From Pasteurella sp030783905 (GTDB lineage: Bacteria > Pseudomonadota > Gammaproteobacteria > Enterobacterales > Pasteurellaceae), in assembly GCA_051122655.1 (NCBI GenBank), contig CP182107.1:1860001-1924000 (forward strand): DNA of 64,000 nucleotides, given 5' to 3'. Below are positions 47,958 to 57,245 of this stretch, in pieces. How positions within the stretch are numbered: the first letter of the stretch is position 1; every line of letters begins with the position of its first letter. The notes beneath the pieces are model-generated. The model did no database searches and was not told the origin of the DNA. It was given only the letters and a program-made list of their open reading frames with translations. Both the position numbers and the translations under genes were made by a program.

Positions 47958-48575
47958 TTACACCACTTGAGTAAAAAAATCACGAATGCCCACTAACATA
48001 TTATTAATTGCTACCGCGGCCAGAATTAACCCCATGACTCGGCTTATTACAGCCGCACCGGTGTTACCAATTAAACGTTGAATACGGTTTGCCATTAAGA
48101 AAAGCAGGTAAGTGATAAATAAAATGGAGAGCATGATCAGTGTGGTAATGACTTGATCGAAAAAGCTAAACCGATGATTATCAGTTAATAATACAATTGC
48201 CATCATAGCACCCGGTGAGGCAATGGACGGCACGGCTAGGGGATAAACCGCTAGCTCACTCAAACTGGAAGTCATGCGCATTTCATGTTCAGGTTTCCCT
48301 TCACCAAAAATCATGGTTAAGGCGAATAACAGTAACACTAAGCCCCCGGCAATTTGGAATGCGGTGAGCGGAATTTGCATCGCTTCTAATAGTCCCTGAC
48401 CTAAAACTAAAAAGAACATTAAAATCCCAGTCGCGATAACCACCGCTTTTAAAGCAATCTTGCGTCTATCTTCTAGCGATAGCCCTACGGTTTTGGTCAA
48501 ATAAACCGGTACGGATCCAATGGGGTCGATTACAGCCCACAATACAACAAATTGCACGATTAACGAATCAAACAT
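47958..48575 (-). CDS. MarC-family inner membrane protein
   Basis: A 205-residue protein of the MarC (UPF0056) family with about six membrane helices (QFVVLWAVIDPIGSVPVYL at the start, LLFALTMIFGEGKPEHE in the middle). Family function is uncertain; it is not proven to be an antibiotic exporter. The ATG at 48575 was chosen because GGAG lies six bases upstream; an in-frame TTG six bases earlier would disrupt that spacing. It is divergent from yheS. Confidence 0.85.
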   Translation of the reverse strand: MFDSLIVQFVVLWAVIDPIGSVPVYLTKTVGLSLEDRRKIALKAVVIATGILMFFLVLGQGLLEAMQIPLTAFQIAGGLVLLLFALTMIFGEGKPEHEMRMTSSLSELAVYPLAVPSIASPGAMMAIVLLTDNHRFSFFDQVITTLIMLSILFITYLLFLMANRIQRLIGNTGAAVISRVMGLILAAVAINNMLVGIRDFFTQVV

Positions 48576-48646
48576 TGGCAACTCCGATAAAAAAGTAGAG
48601 AATAGCCCATTCTATAATAAAAGTTGAACAAGACATACGAGAACGC

Positions 48647-50569
48647 ATGCTTTTTTTTACAAATTTAACATTAAAGCGCGGGCAATCCGTGTTGCTCGAA
48701 AATACATCGGTCGCGATTAACCCCGGACAAAAAGTGGGCTTGGTCGGTAAAAATGGTTGTGGCAAGTCCTCTTTATTGGCGTTATTAAAAAAAGAGATTA
48801 GCGCGGAAGGCGGGGACGTGAGTTTTCCGGCTAATTGGACGTTGTCTTGGGTGAATCAAGAAACGCCTGCCTTAATGACCTCGGCAATCGATTATGTGAT
48901 TGAAGGTGATCGCGAATATTGTCGCTTACAACGTGAGCTAGTGTTAGCCAATGAGCAAGGCGATGGGCATCTAATTGCCCATATTCATGCGCAATTAGAT
49001 GCGATTGATGCGTGGACCATTCAAGCGCGTGCGGCAGCCTTATTGCACGGTTTAGGCTTTAGCCAAGGGGAATTGCAACAACCTGTGAAAGCCTTTTCGG
49101 GTGGTTGGCGGATGCGTTTAAATTTAGCACAAGCACTATTGTGTCCTTCCGATTTATTGTTATTGGACGAGCCTACTAACCACTTAGATTTAGATACGGT
49201 CATGTGGTTAGAGCGTTGGCTGGTGCAATACAAAGGGACATTAGTGTTAATTTCGCATGACCGTGATTTCCTTGATCCTATTGTCAATAAAATTATCCAT
49301 ATTGAAAATCAGAAGCTGAATGAATATACCGGCGATTATTCGTCTTTTGAGGTGCAACGTGCGACAAAATTGGCTCAACAAAATGCGCTCTACCGTCAAC
49401 AGCAGCAAAAAGTCGCGCATTTACAAAAATACATTGATCGCTTTAAGGCAAAAGCCACCAAGGCAAAACAGGCACAAAGTCGTGTGAAAGCGCTCGAGCG
49501 TATGGAATTAATCGCGCCCGCGTATGTGGATAATCCGTTCCATTTTACCTTTCTTGAGCCCCTGTCTTTACCCAATCCGTTATTATCTATGCAGCAGGTG
49601 AGTGCTGGCTATTCGGGCAAGGAGGGACAAAGTGCGGTAGAAATTTTAGAAAAAATTAAATTGAACTTGGTGCCAGGATCACGGATTGGCTTGCTAGGGA
49701 AAAATGGCGCGGGGAAATCGACACTGATTAAACTATTAGCGGGTGAATTAGCGCCGCTTGCTGGCGATATTCAGCTCGCGAAAGGTGTCCAGCTTGGTTA
49801 TTTTGCTCAGCATCAATTAGAAACGCTACGTCTCGATGAGAGCCCACTTTGGCATTTGCAAAAACTAGCACCGCAGCATACAGAACAGCAGTTACGGGAT
49901 TATTTGGGCGGTTTTGCGTTCAAAGGCGATAAGGTGAATGAGGCGGTGAAGTCCTTTTCTGGCGGGGAAAAAGCCCGTTTAGTGTTAGCGTTGATTGTGT
50001 GGCAACGGCCGAATCTGTTATTACTTGATGAACCAACGAACCACTTGGATTTAGATATGCGTCAAGCTTTAACCGAAGCCTTAGTCGATTATCAGGGGTC
50101 GTTGGTAGTGGTCTCCCATGACCGCCATTTATTACGCAATACGGTGGAGGAATTTTATCTAGTGCATGATAAAAAAGTTGAGCCTTTCAATGGGGATTTA
50201 GAAGATTATCAGAAATGGTTAGCTGATCTAAATCGCAATACCGAAGAAAAGGCGGCTACCTCTGCGCTTATTGATAATGTGAATAGTAGTGCCAATCGTA
50301 AAGAACAAAAACGCCGTGAGGCAGAGTTGCGACAACAAACCGCCCCGTTGCGTAAAAAGCTCCAGCAACTTGAACAAAACATGGAAGCCTTTTCGACTCA
50401 GTTAGCGCACATTGAAACCCAATTGGCGGAATCAGATTTATATACAGCAGAAAATAAAGAAAAACTGACCGCTCTTTTGAATGAGCAAGTGAGTAAGAAA
50501 AAACAGTTAGAAATGCTTGAAATGGATTGGCTCGCGTTACAAGAGGAACTCGAAGGCCTACTGGAGTAA
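48647..50569 (+). CDS. yheS: ABC-F family ATPase YheS
   Basis: A soluble ABC protein without membrane domains, acting on ribosomes. The 640-residue product has two ABC domains: Walker A GKNGCGKSS and GKNGAGKST, signature SGGWR and SGGEK, and DEPTNHLD at both Walker B sites. The linker between them (residues about 240-300, AHLQKYIDRFKAKATKAKQ) has the positively charged P-site tRNA interaction character. The C-terminal end is a Gln/Leu-rich coiled coil. It matches E. coli YheS closely over its length. A terminator follows. Confidence 0.93.
   Translation: MLFFTNLTLKRGQSVLLENTSVAINPGQKVGLVGKNGCGKSSLLALLKKEISAEGGDVSFPANWTLSWVNQETPALMTSAIDYVIEGDREYCRLQRELVLANEQGDGHLIAHIHAQLDAIDAWTIQARAAALLHGLGFSQGELQQPVKAFSGGWRMRLNLAQALLCPSDLLLLDEPTNHLDLDTVMWLERWLVQYKGTLVLISHDRDFLDPIVNKIIHIENQKLNEYTGDYSSFEVQRATKLAQQNALYRQQQQKVAHLQKYIDRFKAKATKAKQAQSRVKALERMELIAPAYVDNPFHFTFLEPLSLPNPLLSMQQVSAGYSGKEGQSAVEILEKIKLNLVPGSRIGLLGKNGAGKSTLIKLLAGELAPLAGDIQLAKGVQLGYFAQHQLETLRLDESPLWHLQKLAPQHTEQQLRDYLGGFAFKGDKVNEAVKSFSGGEKARLVLALIVWQRPNLLLLDEPTNHLDLDMRQALTEALVDYQGSLVVVSHDRHLLRNTVEEFYLVHDKKVEPFNGDLEDYQKWLADLNRNTEEKAATSALIDNVNSSANRKEQKRREAELRQQTAPLRKKLQQLEQNMEAFSTQLAHIETQLAESDLYTAENKEKLTALLNEQVSKKKQLEMLEMDWLALQEELEGLLE
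49630..49638 (+). repeat. DNA uptake signal sequence
   Basis: Exact AAGTGCGGT core inside yheS. Confidence 0.8.
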
Positions 50570-50587
50570 GTAAAGGTGGGATAAAGG

Positions 50588-50617
50588 AAAGGACGTGGAT
50601 TGGCACGTCCTTTTTTG
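50588..50617. terminator. Terminator between yheS and the exported protein gene
   Basis: A 9-bp stem AAGGACGTG / CACGTCCTT with a 6-base loop is followed by a T run on plus. It can serve the convergent gene too. Confidence 0.88.
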
Positions 50618-50618
50618 T

Positions 50619-51233
50619 TTATTTGCGTTGATTTAATGTTGTTTTGAAATGCGCTTCAATTTGCTCTACTGTTATCGCGCGGCGAGTCACGCCTTTGGCG
50701 CGGACATGTTCATTGATGACATTCATAAAAGGCGCCGAGGCGGTAATTTTTTCACCATCTACATTGGGATTGGCGGGGATAATGGCAAGGGCATCACACA
50801 TCACAATCACGGCCTCAGCCAGATAACTATCTGGAATAGGTCGGCCTACTTTCTCTTCTTCTTTATTGGATTCTAATACTTTGCCGTTAACATCATAACG
50901 AGTACGAGTGTTGATAATGGTGTCTTTCGTTTTACAATTTGTGCTAACGCGTTCAATACTATAGCTATGTGGGGCGAGGCTTGCAATTAAGGCGGAGCGT
51001 TGGTCGCCAAAGGTATCAATACTCGATAAGCGAATAAAAAAGAGGTCATCATTTCCCACCCATTGATGCCGTTTTGCTTCTGTGCGATAGGTATAGGAAA
51101 CATACGAGCTTGCTCGCATCACATTTTCAATAGAGGGGCCTTCTACATAAACATTGGGATTCGCGAGCGTTGCTGTTGCACAGCATAACGCACAGGTGAA
51201 TAAACTGATTTTGCAAAATGTATTGATAGGCAT
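50619..51233 (-). CDS. Exported protein of unknown function
   Basis: A 204-residue protein with a signal peptide (MPINTFCKISLFTCALCCATATLA, cleavage near Ala24 before NPNVYVEG). The start is the ATG at 51233, preceded by GGAG at 6 bases. The mature part has no motif I recognise; it has a SSYVSYTYRTEAKRHQW segment, NCKTKDTIINTRTRYD with one Cys and MCDALAIIP with another, so one disulfide is possible. It is probably periplasmic. It is a lone gene between yheS and rpoH. Confidence 0.7.
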   Translation of the reverse strand: MPINTFCKISLFTCALCCATATLANPNVYVEGPSIENVMRASSYVSYTYRTEAKRHQWVGNDDLFFIRLSSIDTFGDQRSALIASLAPHSYSIERVSTNCKTKDTIINTRTRYDVNGKVLESNKEEEKVGRPIPDSYLAEAVIVMCDALAIIPANPNVDGEKITASAPFMNVINEHVRAKGVTRRAITVEQIEAHFKTTLNQRK

Positions 51234-51309
51234 AACTTGCTCCAATAAGCCGAGATTAGAGAGGGATTACTATACCATTCTTGCGGATATTTGATAATCT
51301 ATTTGTATG

Positions 51310-51345
51310 AAAACAAAAAAGCCAAAGTCGATTACTTTGGCTTTT
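51310..51345 (-). terminator. Terminator after rpoH
   Basis: A 12-bp stem AAAAGCCAAAGT / ACTTTGGCTTTT with a 5-base loop. T residues continue on the minus strand. Confidence 0.9.
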
Positions 51346-51361
51346 CTTCGATAAAAACGTG

Positions 51362-52207
51362 TTAGAAATTGACCGCACTTTTCAGTTTTTTCAGTGCATT
51401 GGTTTCCAACTGGCGTACACGCTCTGCGGAAATATTGTATTTGGCGGCTAAATCTTGCAGAGTCGCTTTGTTTTCATCTAACCAACGTGCTTTAATGATA
51501 TCAAGGCTACGTTCATCCAACCCTTCCAGCGCAACACTTAACTGTTCTGTGGCTTGTGTTTCGTAGTTTTCATTTTCGAGTTCCGCTGCGAAGTTAGATC
51601 CTTTGTCTTCTAAATATAAAGAAGGTGAATAGGTCTCTTCGTTGTCATCTGTGGGTAAATCGAACGCCACATCGGCACCGGTCATACGGGATTCCATTTC
51701 CACCACATCTTCTGGCGAAACACCGAGTTCGTTGGCCACCATTTCCACTTCATTTTCGTTAAACCAACCTAAACGCTGTTTGGTTTTACGTAGATTAAAG
51801 AATAATTTACGTTGTGCTTTTGTGGTGGCCACTTTCACAATACGCCAGTTGCGTAAGACGTATTCGTGAATTTCCGCTTTGATCCAATGCACAGCAAACG
51901 AGACTAAACGTACCCCCACTTCAGGGTTAAAACGTTTGACTGCTTTCATCAGACCAATATTACCCTCTTGAATCAAATCAGCTTGTGGTAAGCCATAGCC
52001 TGAATAGCCACGTGCAACATGAATCACAAAGCGAAGATGAGAAAGGATCAGCTTTTTCGCGGCTTCCAAATCTTCTTGATAATACAAACGCTCCGCCAAT
52101 TCCTTTTCTTCCTCAGCGGTAAGCATAGGATATTCATTTGCAGCACGAATATAGGCTTCGATACTGCCTTGTGGAACCAACATCATGGTTTGTGTGTCTT
52201 TGTTCAT
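51362..52207 (-). CDS. rpoH: RNA polymerase sigma-32 (heat-shock) factor
   Basis: RpoH directs RNA polymerase to heat-shock genes, of which hslR-hslO in this window are likely members. The 281-residue product has region 2 (LILSHLRFVIHVARGYSGYGLPQADLIQEG), the RpoH box QRKLFFNLRK that interacts with core polymerase and is degraded through FtsH/DnaK control, and region 4 with HTH (TLQDLAAKYNISAERVRQLE). The ATG at 52207 follows AAGGAAAGCG; an in-frame start at 52243 has none. An uptake core lies over its last codons (51372). Confidence 0.97.
   Translation of the reverse strand: MNKDTQTMMLVPQGSIEAYIRAANEYPMLTAEEEKELAERLYYQEDLEAAKKLILSHLRFVIHVARGYSGYGLPQADLIQEGNIGLMKAVKRFNPEVGVRLVSFAVHWIKAEIHEYVLRNWRIVKVATTKAQRKLFFNLRKTKQRLGWFNENEVEMVANELGVSPEDVVEMESRMTGADVAFDLPTDDNEETYSPSLYLEDKGSNFAAELENENYETQATEQLSVALEGLDERSLDIIKARWLDENKATLQDLAAKYNISAERVRQLETNALKKLKSAVNF
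51372..51380 (-). repeat. DNA uptake signal sequence
   Basis: Exact core on the minus strand over the last codons of rpoH. Confidence 0.8.
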
Positions 52208-52574
52208 CGCTTTCCTTCTTAAAAAATGAAGATAACATCTCAATCTAGTTATAGCATAAAAATCAAACTGGAGCTAATAGTTATTGCTGTTTCCTATTAG
52301 CAAAAATTAGACTCTGTCTTGTGATTAAAGTTCAATATTGATTTAGCAAAGAATACAGCAATGCATTTAACTCAGGAAGTGGTTTATTCATAACGGAGAG
52401 AGCATAGCAGGAATGAAGGCACAGAAAATGCAAACCGAAAAAACGGGTTACGCCTACTTTTTCTCCTATATTATGTGGTGCCACTACATGATTGCTCATC
52501 TCCGAAAATGAGTTTATTTACTCATAAAAAGTAACAACCTATTTTCCGATATGTGTTTGTTAGACAAGGTAAGA
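52208..52574. other. Gene-free stretch between rpoH and the phospholipase-D gene
   Basis: About 367 bases with AT-rich DNA that should hold the rpoH promoters. I see a small ATGAGT / ACTCAT stem (52508-52525) and a 32-codon frame from 52413 to 52511 with an ATG directly after AGGA, too close for a usual ribosome site. Nothing else was recognised. Confidence 0.4.
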
Positions 52575-54119
52575 TTACAGCAGATGCTCAACAGGTAGCC
52601 AAGAGAGACACCACACACTAAAACGCTTAAACCAACTGGTATGAGGTTCCTTATCATAGCGCACGGATTGGCCATTTTCTTGGGTTTCCCAATACAATTC
52701 TTGCGCCTCGTTTAACTTAACAGAAAAAGCATAATGCGCTTGATTTTGTTGTAATCCCACACTGAGTAAGCGAGCCAGTTCAGGGCTGTCAATCAGTAAC
52801 CCCATTTCTGTATTGAGCATAGCCGAGCGCGGATCCATATTAAATGAGCCGACAAATAAGTAGCGATTGTCGAGCGTAAAGGTTTTGGCATGTAAACTGG
52901 CACTACTTGACCCTTTGAGTAAATGGCCAGAGGAGGCCATTTGCACGGTCGCATTGGGTTTCAGTTCATATAATTTGATTTGGTTCTGTAATAAGGTTTT
53001 GCGGTGTTTGGCATAACCAGAATGTACAATGCTGACATCAGTGGCGTCCAATGAATTGGTGAGGATTGAAACCTGTGTGCCACTTTGGCTAATACGGGTT
53101 AAGAAATCAACGCCGATGTTTGTTGGCACAAAATAAGGGGAGACAATAATTAAGTTATCTTTCGCATTCAGCATGGTCGGTGCAATATGTGCTAAAACAC
53201 TGTCTTGAATCATTGACTTTCCTAATGCTTTACCGGGATCATCGCTGATTAGTTTGGCTTCTGCCCAAGTCAACGCTAATGTGCCCGCTTGCAAGCTTTG
53301 AGCAAACGGCAACTCAGTGAGCTGTTTTAAATAGGTTTGCGTTTCATCATCCAATGCTGGCAGTGGATTAAACGGCGTAATATGATCGTGTACGATAATG
53401 CTTTCTAAAGGATAACTTGATGAGCTATTCCAATAACGATCAAAATCGGTCTGAATGTGCGTGACGACTTCGCCCGTGGTGACCACATCAAGATCCGCAA
53501 ATAATACACCGTTACCTACATCAAAATATTCATCTCCAATATTGCGTCCACCGAGGATACTCATGACACCATCTGCTGTGAAGGATTTATTGTGCATACG
53601 ACGATTGAGCCGAAAAAAGTCGCTTAAAAAGCCTAACCAACGATATTGACGTTGCATGAAAGGATTGAATAAGCGGATTTCAATATTCGGATGGGCATTA
53701 AGGGAGGCTAATATTTCATCCATTCCCTTGGTGTTATTATCGTCTAACAGCAAACGTACCTTGACACCACGTGTAGCTGCTTTATACAGGCTTTGTAACA
53801 ATAAATGGCCAGAAACATCGTTATGCCAAATATAATATTGTAAATCGAGAGTCTGTTCGGCATATTCGCTTAGGGCTAATCGAGCCAAAAAGGCATCTTT
53901 TCCATCGCCTAAAGGATACAATCCCGTCAAATTAGGGTGCTCAGCAAGTTGCGGTAAAATATGGCGCGCCAAGAGACCATTTGGATGAACGGGCGGATGG
54001 GTACTGATTGGACGATGGGATGTAGGTAATCGTTGGTAGCTGATTAGGGCAATAACCGTGAGGCTGAGCAGAATGAGCGCAAGTACGAGAAACAGTTTTT
54101 TGATAATCATGATCAGCAT
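52575..54119 (-). CDS. clsC: Phospholipase D-family protein, cardiolipin synthase C-like
   Basis: A 514-residue membrane-anchored phospholipase D-type protein, similar in layout to ClsC (YmdC), which makes cardiolipin from PE and PG. An N-terminal membrane helix (LFLVLALILLSLTVIALIS) is followed by two HKD motifs: MHNKSFTADGVMSILGGRN and LHAKTFTLDNRYLFVGSFN. The ATG at 54119 follows AAAGGTG; an in-frame start at 54230 was dropped. E. coli ClsC works with YmdB, which is not seen here. Symbol is tentative. Confidence 0.82.
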   Translation of the reverse strand: MLIMIIKKLFLVLALILLSLTVIALISYQRLPTSHRPISTHPPVHPNGLLARHILPQLAEHPNLTGLYPLGDGKDAFLARLALSEYAEQTLDLQYYIWHNDVSGHLLLQSLYKAATRGVKVRLLLDDNNTKGMDEILASLNAHPNIEIRLFNPFMQRQYRWLGFLSDFFRLNRRMHNKSFTADGVMSILGGRNIGDEYFDVGNGVLFADLDVVTTGEVVTHIQTDFDRYWNSSSSYPLESIIVHDHITPFNPLPALDDETQTYLKQLTELPFAQSLQAGTLALTWAEAKLISDDPGKALGKSMIQDSVLAHIAPTMLNAKDNLIIVSPYFVPTNIGVDFLTRISQSGTQVSILTNSLDATDVSIVHSGYAKHRKTLLQNQIKLYELKPNATVQMASSGHLLKGSSSASLHAKTFTLDNRYLFVGSFNMDPRSAMLNTEMGLLIDSPELARLLSVGLQQNQAHYAFSVKLNEAQELYWETQENGQSVRYDKEPHTSWFKRFSVWCLSWLPVEHLL

Positions 54120-54277
54120 ATTAATCACCTTTTGAGCGTGCGAGAGTAATGCCCCTATACGATTACTCAGCGCGAGTCTGATATCATAGCGTGTTGCCAT
54201 TGTAGCGTTTATTGCGTGAATTGCACGCATTTGTTACGTTTTCGGTACAGTGTAAGTGGTTAATCACAACGTGTTTT

Positions 54278-54311
54278 CTCAGTGACGAAAAACGGTAAAA
54301 ACGCCACTGAG
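54278..54311. other. Hairpin between tehA and the phospholipase-D gene
   Basis: CTCAGTG pairs with CACTGAG around a 20-base loop. No T run is seen, so it is a doubtful terminator for tehA. Confidence 0.4.
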
Positions 54312-54312
54312 G

Positions 54313-55272
54313 CTATTTCAGTAAAAACTTCCCTTTCCACACTAAGTAGCCTGTACTTAGCGACATTAATCCAATACTGAAGTTCGCGAAGATGAACAGA
54401 CTTAAGCTCAGTATGGCCAACAAATTATCCGAAGTGTTGTGATAAAAAATGCATGTCACTTTTGCCATGGATGCTAAACCAAATGAGAATGCCCACATTG
54501 CGGGAGTAAAACCATTTGCAAAAATCCAAGGCAATAAACGAATTAAGAACAACAGTTGCAATACACCGTAACCTAATAGCATCAGGGCAAAAAGATCAAT
54601 GTTTCCGCCATTTAAGGTTAAATATGCCGAACACCCTACAAAGGCTGGGGCAAGTTGGATACCGATCATCGGGCGCAATGGTTCTGGGACAGGTTGCAAT
54701 GTGCGTAAATGTTGCAACACAATCGGCTCTAAGACTAACCAAGAAACAAAGCCTGCACCGAAAAATACCATACCACATTCTGTGTAACCGAGTGCACCAA
54801 GTGCGGTGGCACTGACAAAATTTGTGGCGACAGTCGGCAAGTAAATTGCGGGCAGCGTCATTTCCGCTTGATGTACACCACGCCACATAGCGGGAATATA
54901 GTAGGTCGCAAAAGCCAGTTGCGTGGTGATGCCTAAGCTGATGAGTGCAATCGCCAATAACATACTATAAGGGACAAGCCCAATGCCGATTAAGATCGTT
55001 GTAATAGGAATGAGGCTGACAAAATTACCTAGCAGCGGATGTTGTAAATCAGCTTTCAATTGCTGATGTGATGTAAACCATTTGTAAGCATAAGCACCCA
55101 TAAAGGTGAGCCAAATCATCACAGAAACAACCAAAAGGCTTTCGCTCACGAGGGTGGCGCTTGCACACAGGGGTGTGGCATAACGCCAAGCAAGACTTAA
55201 GGCAGAAAGTCCAAGGATGATGCCAAAATAGTTAATCGGCAGGGGAAAAGGTTTTAATTTTTGTTCCGTCAT
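54313..55272 (-). CDS. tehA: Tellurite-resistance/dicarboxylate transporter TehA
   Basis: A 319-residue inner-membrane protein of the TehA/SLAC1 anion channel family, with about ten helices (YFGIILGLSALSLAWRY at the start). Tellurite resistance is an effect of over-expression; the normal role is probably anion flux. The ATG at 55272 overlaps the DUF2322 stop (ATGA). A TTG at 55296 would be an alternative without ribosome site. The minus-strand order narQ, S51, murB, DUF2322, tehA is very tight. Confidence 0.88.
   Translation of the reverse strand: MTEQKLKPFPLPINYFGIILGLSALSLAWRYATPLCASATLVSESLLVVSVMIWLTFMGAYAYKWFTSHQQLKADLQHPLLGNFVSLIPITTILIGIGLVPYSMLLAIALISLGITTQLAFATYYIPAMWRGVHQAEMTLPAIYLPTVATNFVSATALGALGYTECGMVFFGAGFVSWLVLEPIVLQHLRTLQPVPEPLRPMIGIQLAPAFVGCSAYLTLNGGNIDLFALMLLGYGVLQLLFLIRLLPWIFANGFTPAMWAFSFGLASMAKVTCIFYHNTSDNLLAILSLSLFIFANFSIGLMSLSTGYLVWKGKFLLK
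54799..54807 (+). repeat. DNA uptake signal sequence
   Basis: Exact AAGTGCGGT core inside tehA (antisense). Confidence 0.8.
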
Positions 55273-55580
55273 TTTTGTGGTACTAATTGGTAGCAAAGAT
55301 TATGGTCGATAATATGGAAAAGTAAGTCAATATTTGGGTGCTTGCCGGGATATTGCTTAGCCTCCTCACTATGCTCTGCAAATAATTGCACGCCTTTTTG
55401 TGCAGAAGTGCGGTCGAGTTTGTCTTGAAATGCTTGGGCAAGCGCATTATAGACACGCAAAGAACCTAATTTGCCCGCAATTGCAGGAATATAGTGTACT
55501 TGTGTGTCGCCGTCCATCACAGTAAGACCCACTAAGCCATCAATCGGCGGTAAGGTATTTAATAGGCTATTGAAGTTCAT
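55269..55580 (-). CDS. DUF2322 family protein
   Basis: A 103-residue cytoplasmic protein of a family without known function. It begins MNFNSLLNTLPPIDGLVG and includes DGDTQVHYIPAIAGKLGSL and HPNIDLLFHIID. No catalytic motif is evident. It lies 12 bases after murB and overlaps tehA by four bases, so it is translated with them. An uptake core is inside it at 55406. Confidence 0.78.
   Translation of the reverse strand: MNFNSLLNTLPPIDGLVGLTVMDGDTQVHYIPAIAGKLGSLRVYNALAQAFQDKLDRTSAQKGVQLFAEHSEEAKQYPGKHPNIDLLFHIIDHNLCYQLVPQK
55406..55414 (+). repeat. DNA uptake signal sequence
   Basis: Exact AAGTGCGGT core inside the DUF2322 gene (antisense). Confidence 0.8.
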
Positions 55581-55592
55581 TGGAGTGTTCCT

Positions 55593-56618
55593 TTAAGCAA
55601 TGGCTTGTTCACTATTCACTTCACCGTATTCGCCAATAAAGCGGACTTCGGGTTGTAACCAAACCGCAAAACGCTGAGCGACTTTTTGGCGAATATGGTG
55701 TGCCAATTCCACGATATCACTGCTCGTGGCATGATCTCGGTTGATCAACACAAGGGCTTGTTGTTGGTGGACGGCTGCTCCACCAAGTTGGTAACCTTTC
55801 AAGCCACATTGGTCAATCAGCCAGCCTGCAGCCAGTTTAACTGTCCCATCTGCTTGTGGGAAATGAGGCATATTGGGATAGTCTTGCTGTAAGCGTGCAA
55901 ACTCTGCTTGACTGACGACGGGGTTTTTGAAAAAACTCCCTGCATTGCCAAACTCAGCCGGGTCAGGGAGTTTACTGCGTCGTATGGCACAAACTTCATC
56001 AAAAATTTGCTGGGCACTGACCGCACTTTTGTCTAACTCTACGAGTGATCCATATTTCAACACCGGGCGCCAAGCCTTACAGAGTTTTAAACCTACCGCA
56101 ATAATCACATAGCCCGTCGCATAGGCGTGTTTAAAAATGCTGTCACGATAGCCAAACTGGCATTGTGCATTGGTCAGGCGAAAAATTTCATGGTTGGATA
56201 AGTTAAGCACCTCCACATAATCGCACACATCTTTAAACTCTACCCCATAGGCACCGATATTTTGGATCGGTGCGGAACCCGCACAACCTGGGATTAAGGC
56301 AAGATTTTCAAGCCCCCCAATTCCTTGCTGGATTGACCAAGTAACCAATTGATGCCAGTTTTCACCCCCGTTTACGTGTAAATAATGAAAATTATCGTCT
56401 TGTGTATGCTGAATGCCCATTAAACGATTGAGGAGTACAACGCCTTGAAAGTCGCGTAAGAAAAGGACATTACTACCTTGTCCTAATAATACAATGGGTT
56501 GCTGAGTTGCTTGACATTGTGCCCATTGTTGTTTCAGTTGGTCAATATTGGTAATTTCAACAATCTTCTGTGCCTGTACGGGCAACGAAAAGGTATGAAA
56601 CGGCTGTAAATTTTGCAT
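55593..56618 (-). CDS. murB: UDP-N-acetylenolpyruvoylglucosamine reductase MurB
   Basis: MurB reduces UDP-GlcNAc-enolpyruvate to UDP-MurNAc with NADPH and FAD in peptidoglycan synthesis. The 341-residue type I form has the FAD-binding segment IVLLGQGSNVLF, then GGLENLALIPGCAGSAPIQNIGAYG, the RDSIFKHAY region and PAEFGNAGSFFKNPV with the catalytic Ser. It follows the peptidase S51 gene by 3 bases and DUF2322 comes next. An uptake core lies inside at 56020. Confidence 0.98.
   Translation of the reverse strand: MQNLQPFHTFSLPVQAQKIVEITNIDQLKQQWAQCQATQQPIVLLGQGSNVLFLRDFQGVVLLNRLMGIQHTQDDNFHYLHVNGGENWHQLVTWSIQQGIGGLENLALIPGCAGSAPIQNIGAYGVEFKDVCDYVEVLNLSNHEIFRLTNAQCQFGYRDSIFKHAYATGYVIIAVGLKLCKAWRPVLKYGSLVELDKSAVSAQQIFDEVCAIRRSKLPDPAEFGNAGSFFKNPVVSQAEFARLQQDYPNMPHFPQADGTVKLAAGWLIDQCGLKGYQLGGAAVHQQQALVLINRDHATSSDIVELAHHIRQKVAQRFAVWLQPEVRFIGEYGEVNSEQAIA
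56020..56028 (-). repeat. DNA uptake signal sequence
   Basis: Exact core (minus strand, same direction as the gene) inside murB. Confidence 0.8.
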
Positions 56619-56621
56619 AGA

Positions 56622-57245
56622 TTATCCTTTCAGGTTTCCTCTGATTATCCTTGTTTCGTTATTGACCAATATTGCTTGCTGATTGTCAATGGGTTGTAAC
56701 GGTAAAGTGGTCGAATAGGTATCAATGATCTTTTGTGTCGCCTCGATGAAAGGGAAATCGGTATAGTGTGGCACAACATAAAAATCGACTAAATTGAGCG
56801 CCGTAAAATCGCTTAACATCGGTGCTTTGTCGGGGTTGTCCATGTATTTGGCATACTCAATATTGGGGGCGGTAATCATAGCACCTGCGGATTCACCAAT
56901 ATACATTTTACCCGCTTGAATATGCTGTTGGATCAGCGGTGCCGCCCCTGTGCGTGTTAATTCTTGCAGTAAAAAGAACGTATTACCACCACTGACATAG
57001 ATCATCTCGTTTTTGGCTAATTTATCACGTATTTCGGCAAGATTCGCTGTGGATAAATCAAGTTCATCAAGGTGTGCGCCTTGGTTTAGGAAGGCGTTTC
57101 GTGCGTCATCAACATAAAACGTCACGTCTTCTACGTTGCTTGCGGTGGGAATAAACGTAATGCGTTTATTTTGGATGTTGCCCGCGACATCAAGAAAGAG
57201 ATCGAAGACATCGGCAAAAGACGAGGCTAAAAATAATGTTTTCAT
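56622..57245 (-). CDS. Peptidase S51-family (dipeptidase E-like) protein
   Basis: A 207-residue class-I glutamine amidotransferase-like hydrolase of the S51 family. The nucleophile elbow GESAGAM holds the Ser of this family. YVSGGNTFFLLQ lies before it and VVPHYTDFPF holds the His. Dipeptidase E cleaves Asp-X dipeptides, but here substrate is unknown. The ATG at 57245 overlaps the narQ stop (ATGA), so it is translated with narQ. Confidence 0.88.
   Translation of the reverse strand: MKTLFLASSFADVFDLFLDVAGNIQNKRITFIPTASNVEDVTFYVDDARNAFLNQGAHLDELDLSTANLAEIRDKLAKNEMIYVSGGNTFFLLQELTRTGAAPLIQQHIQAGKMYIGESAGAMITAPNIEYAKYMDNPDKAPMLSDFTALNLVDFYVVPHYTDFPFIEATQKIIDTYSTTLPLQPIDNQQAILVNNETRIIRGNLKG

Noticed and set aside
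52413..52511. A 32-codon frame upstream of rpoH
   Set aside because: The AGGA touches the ATG without spacing and the peptide has no recognisable features; listed only in the gap description.
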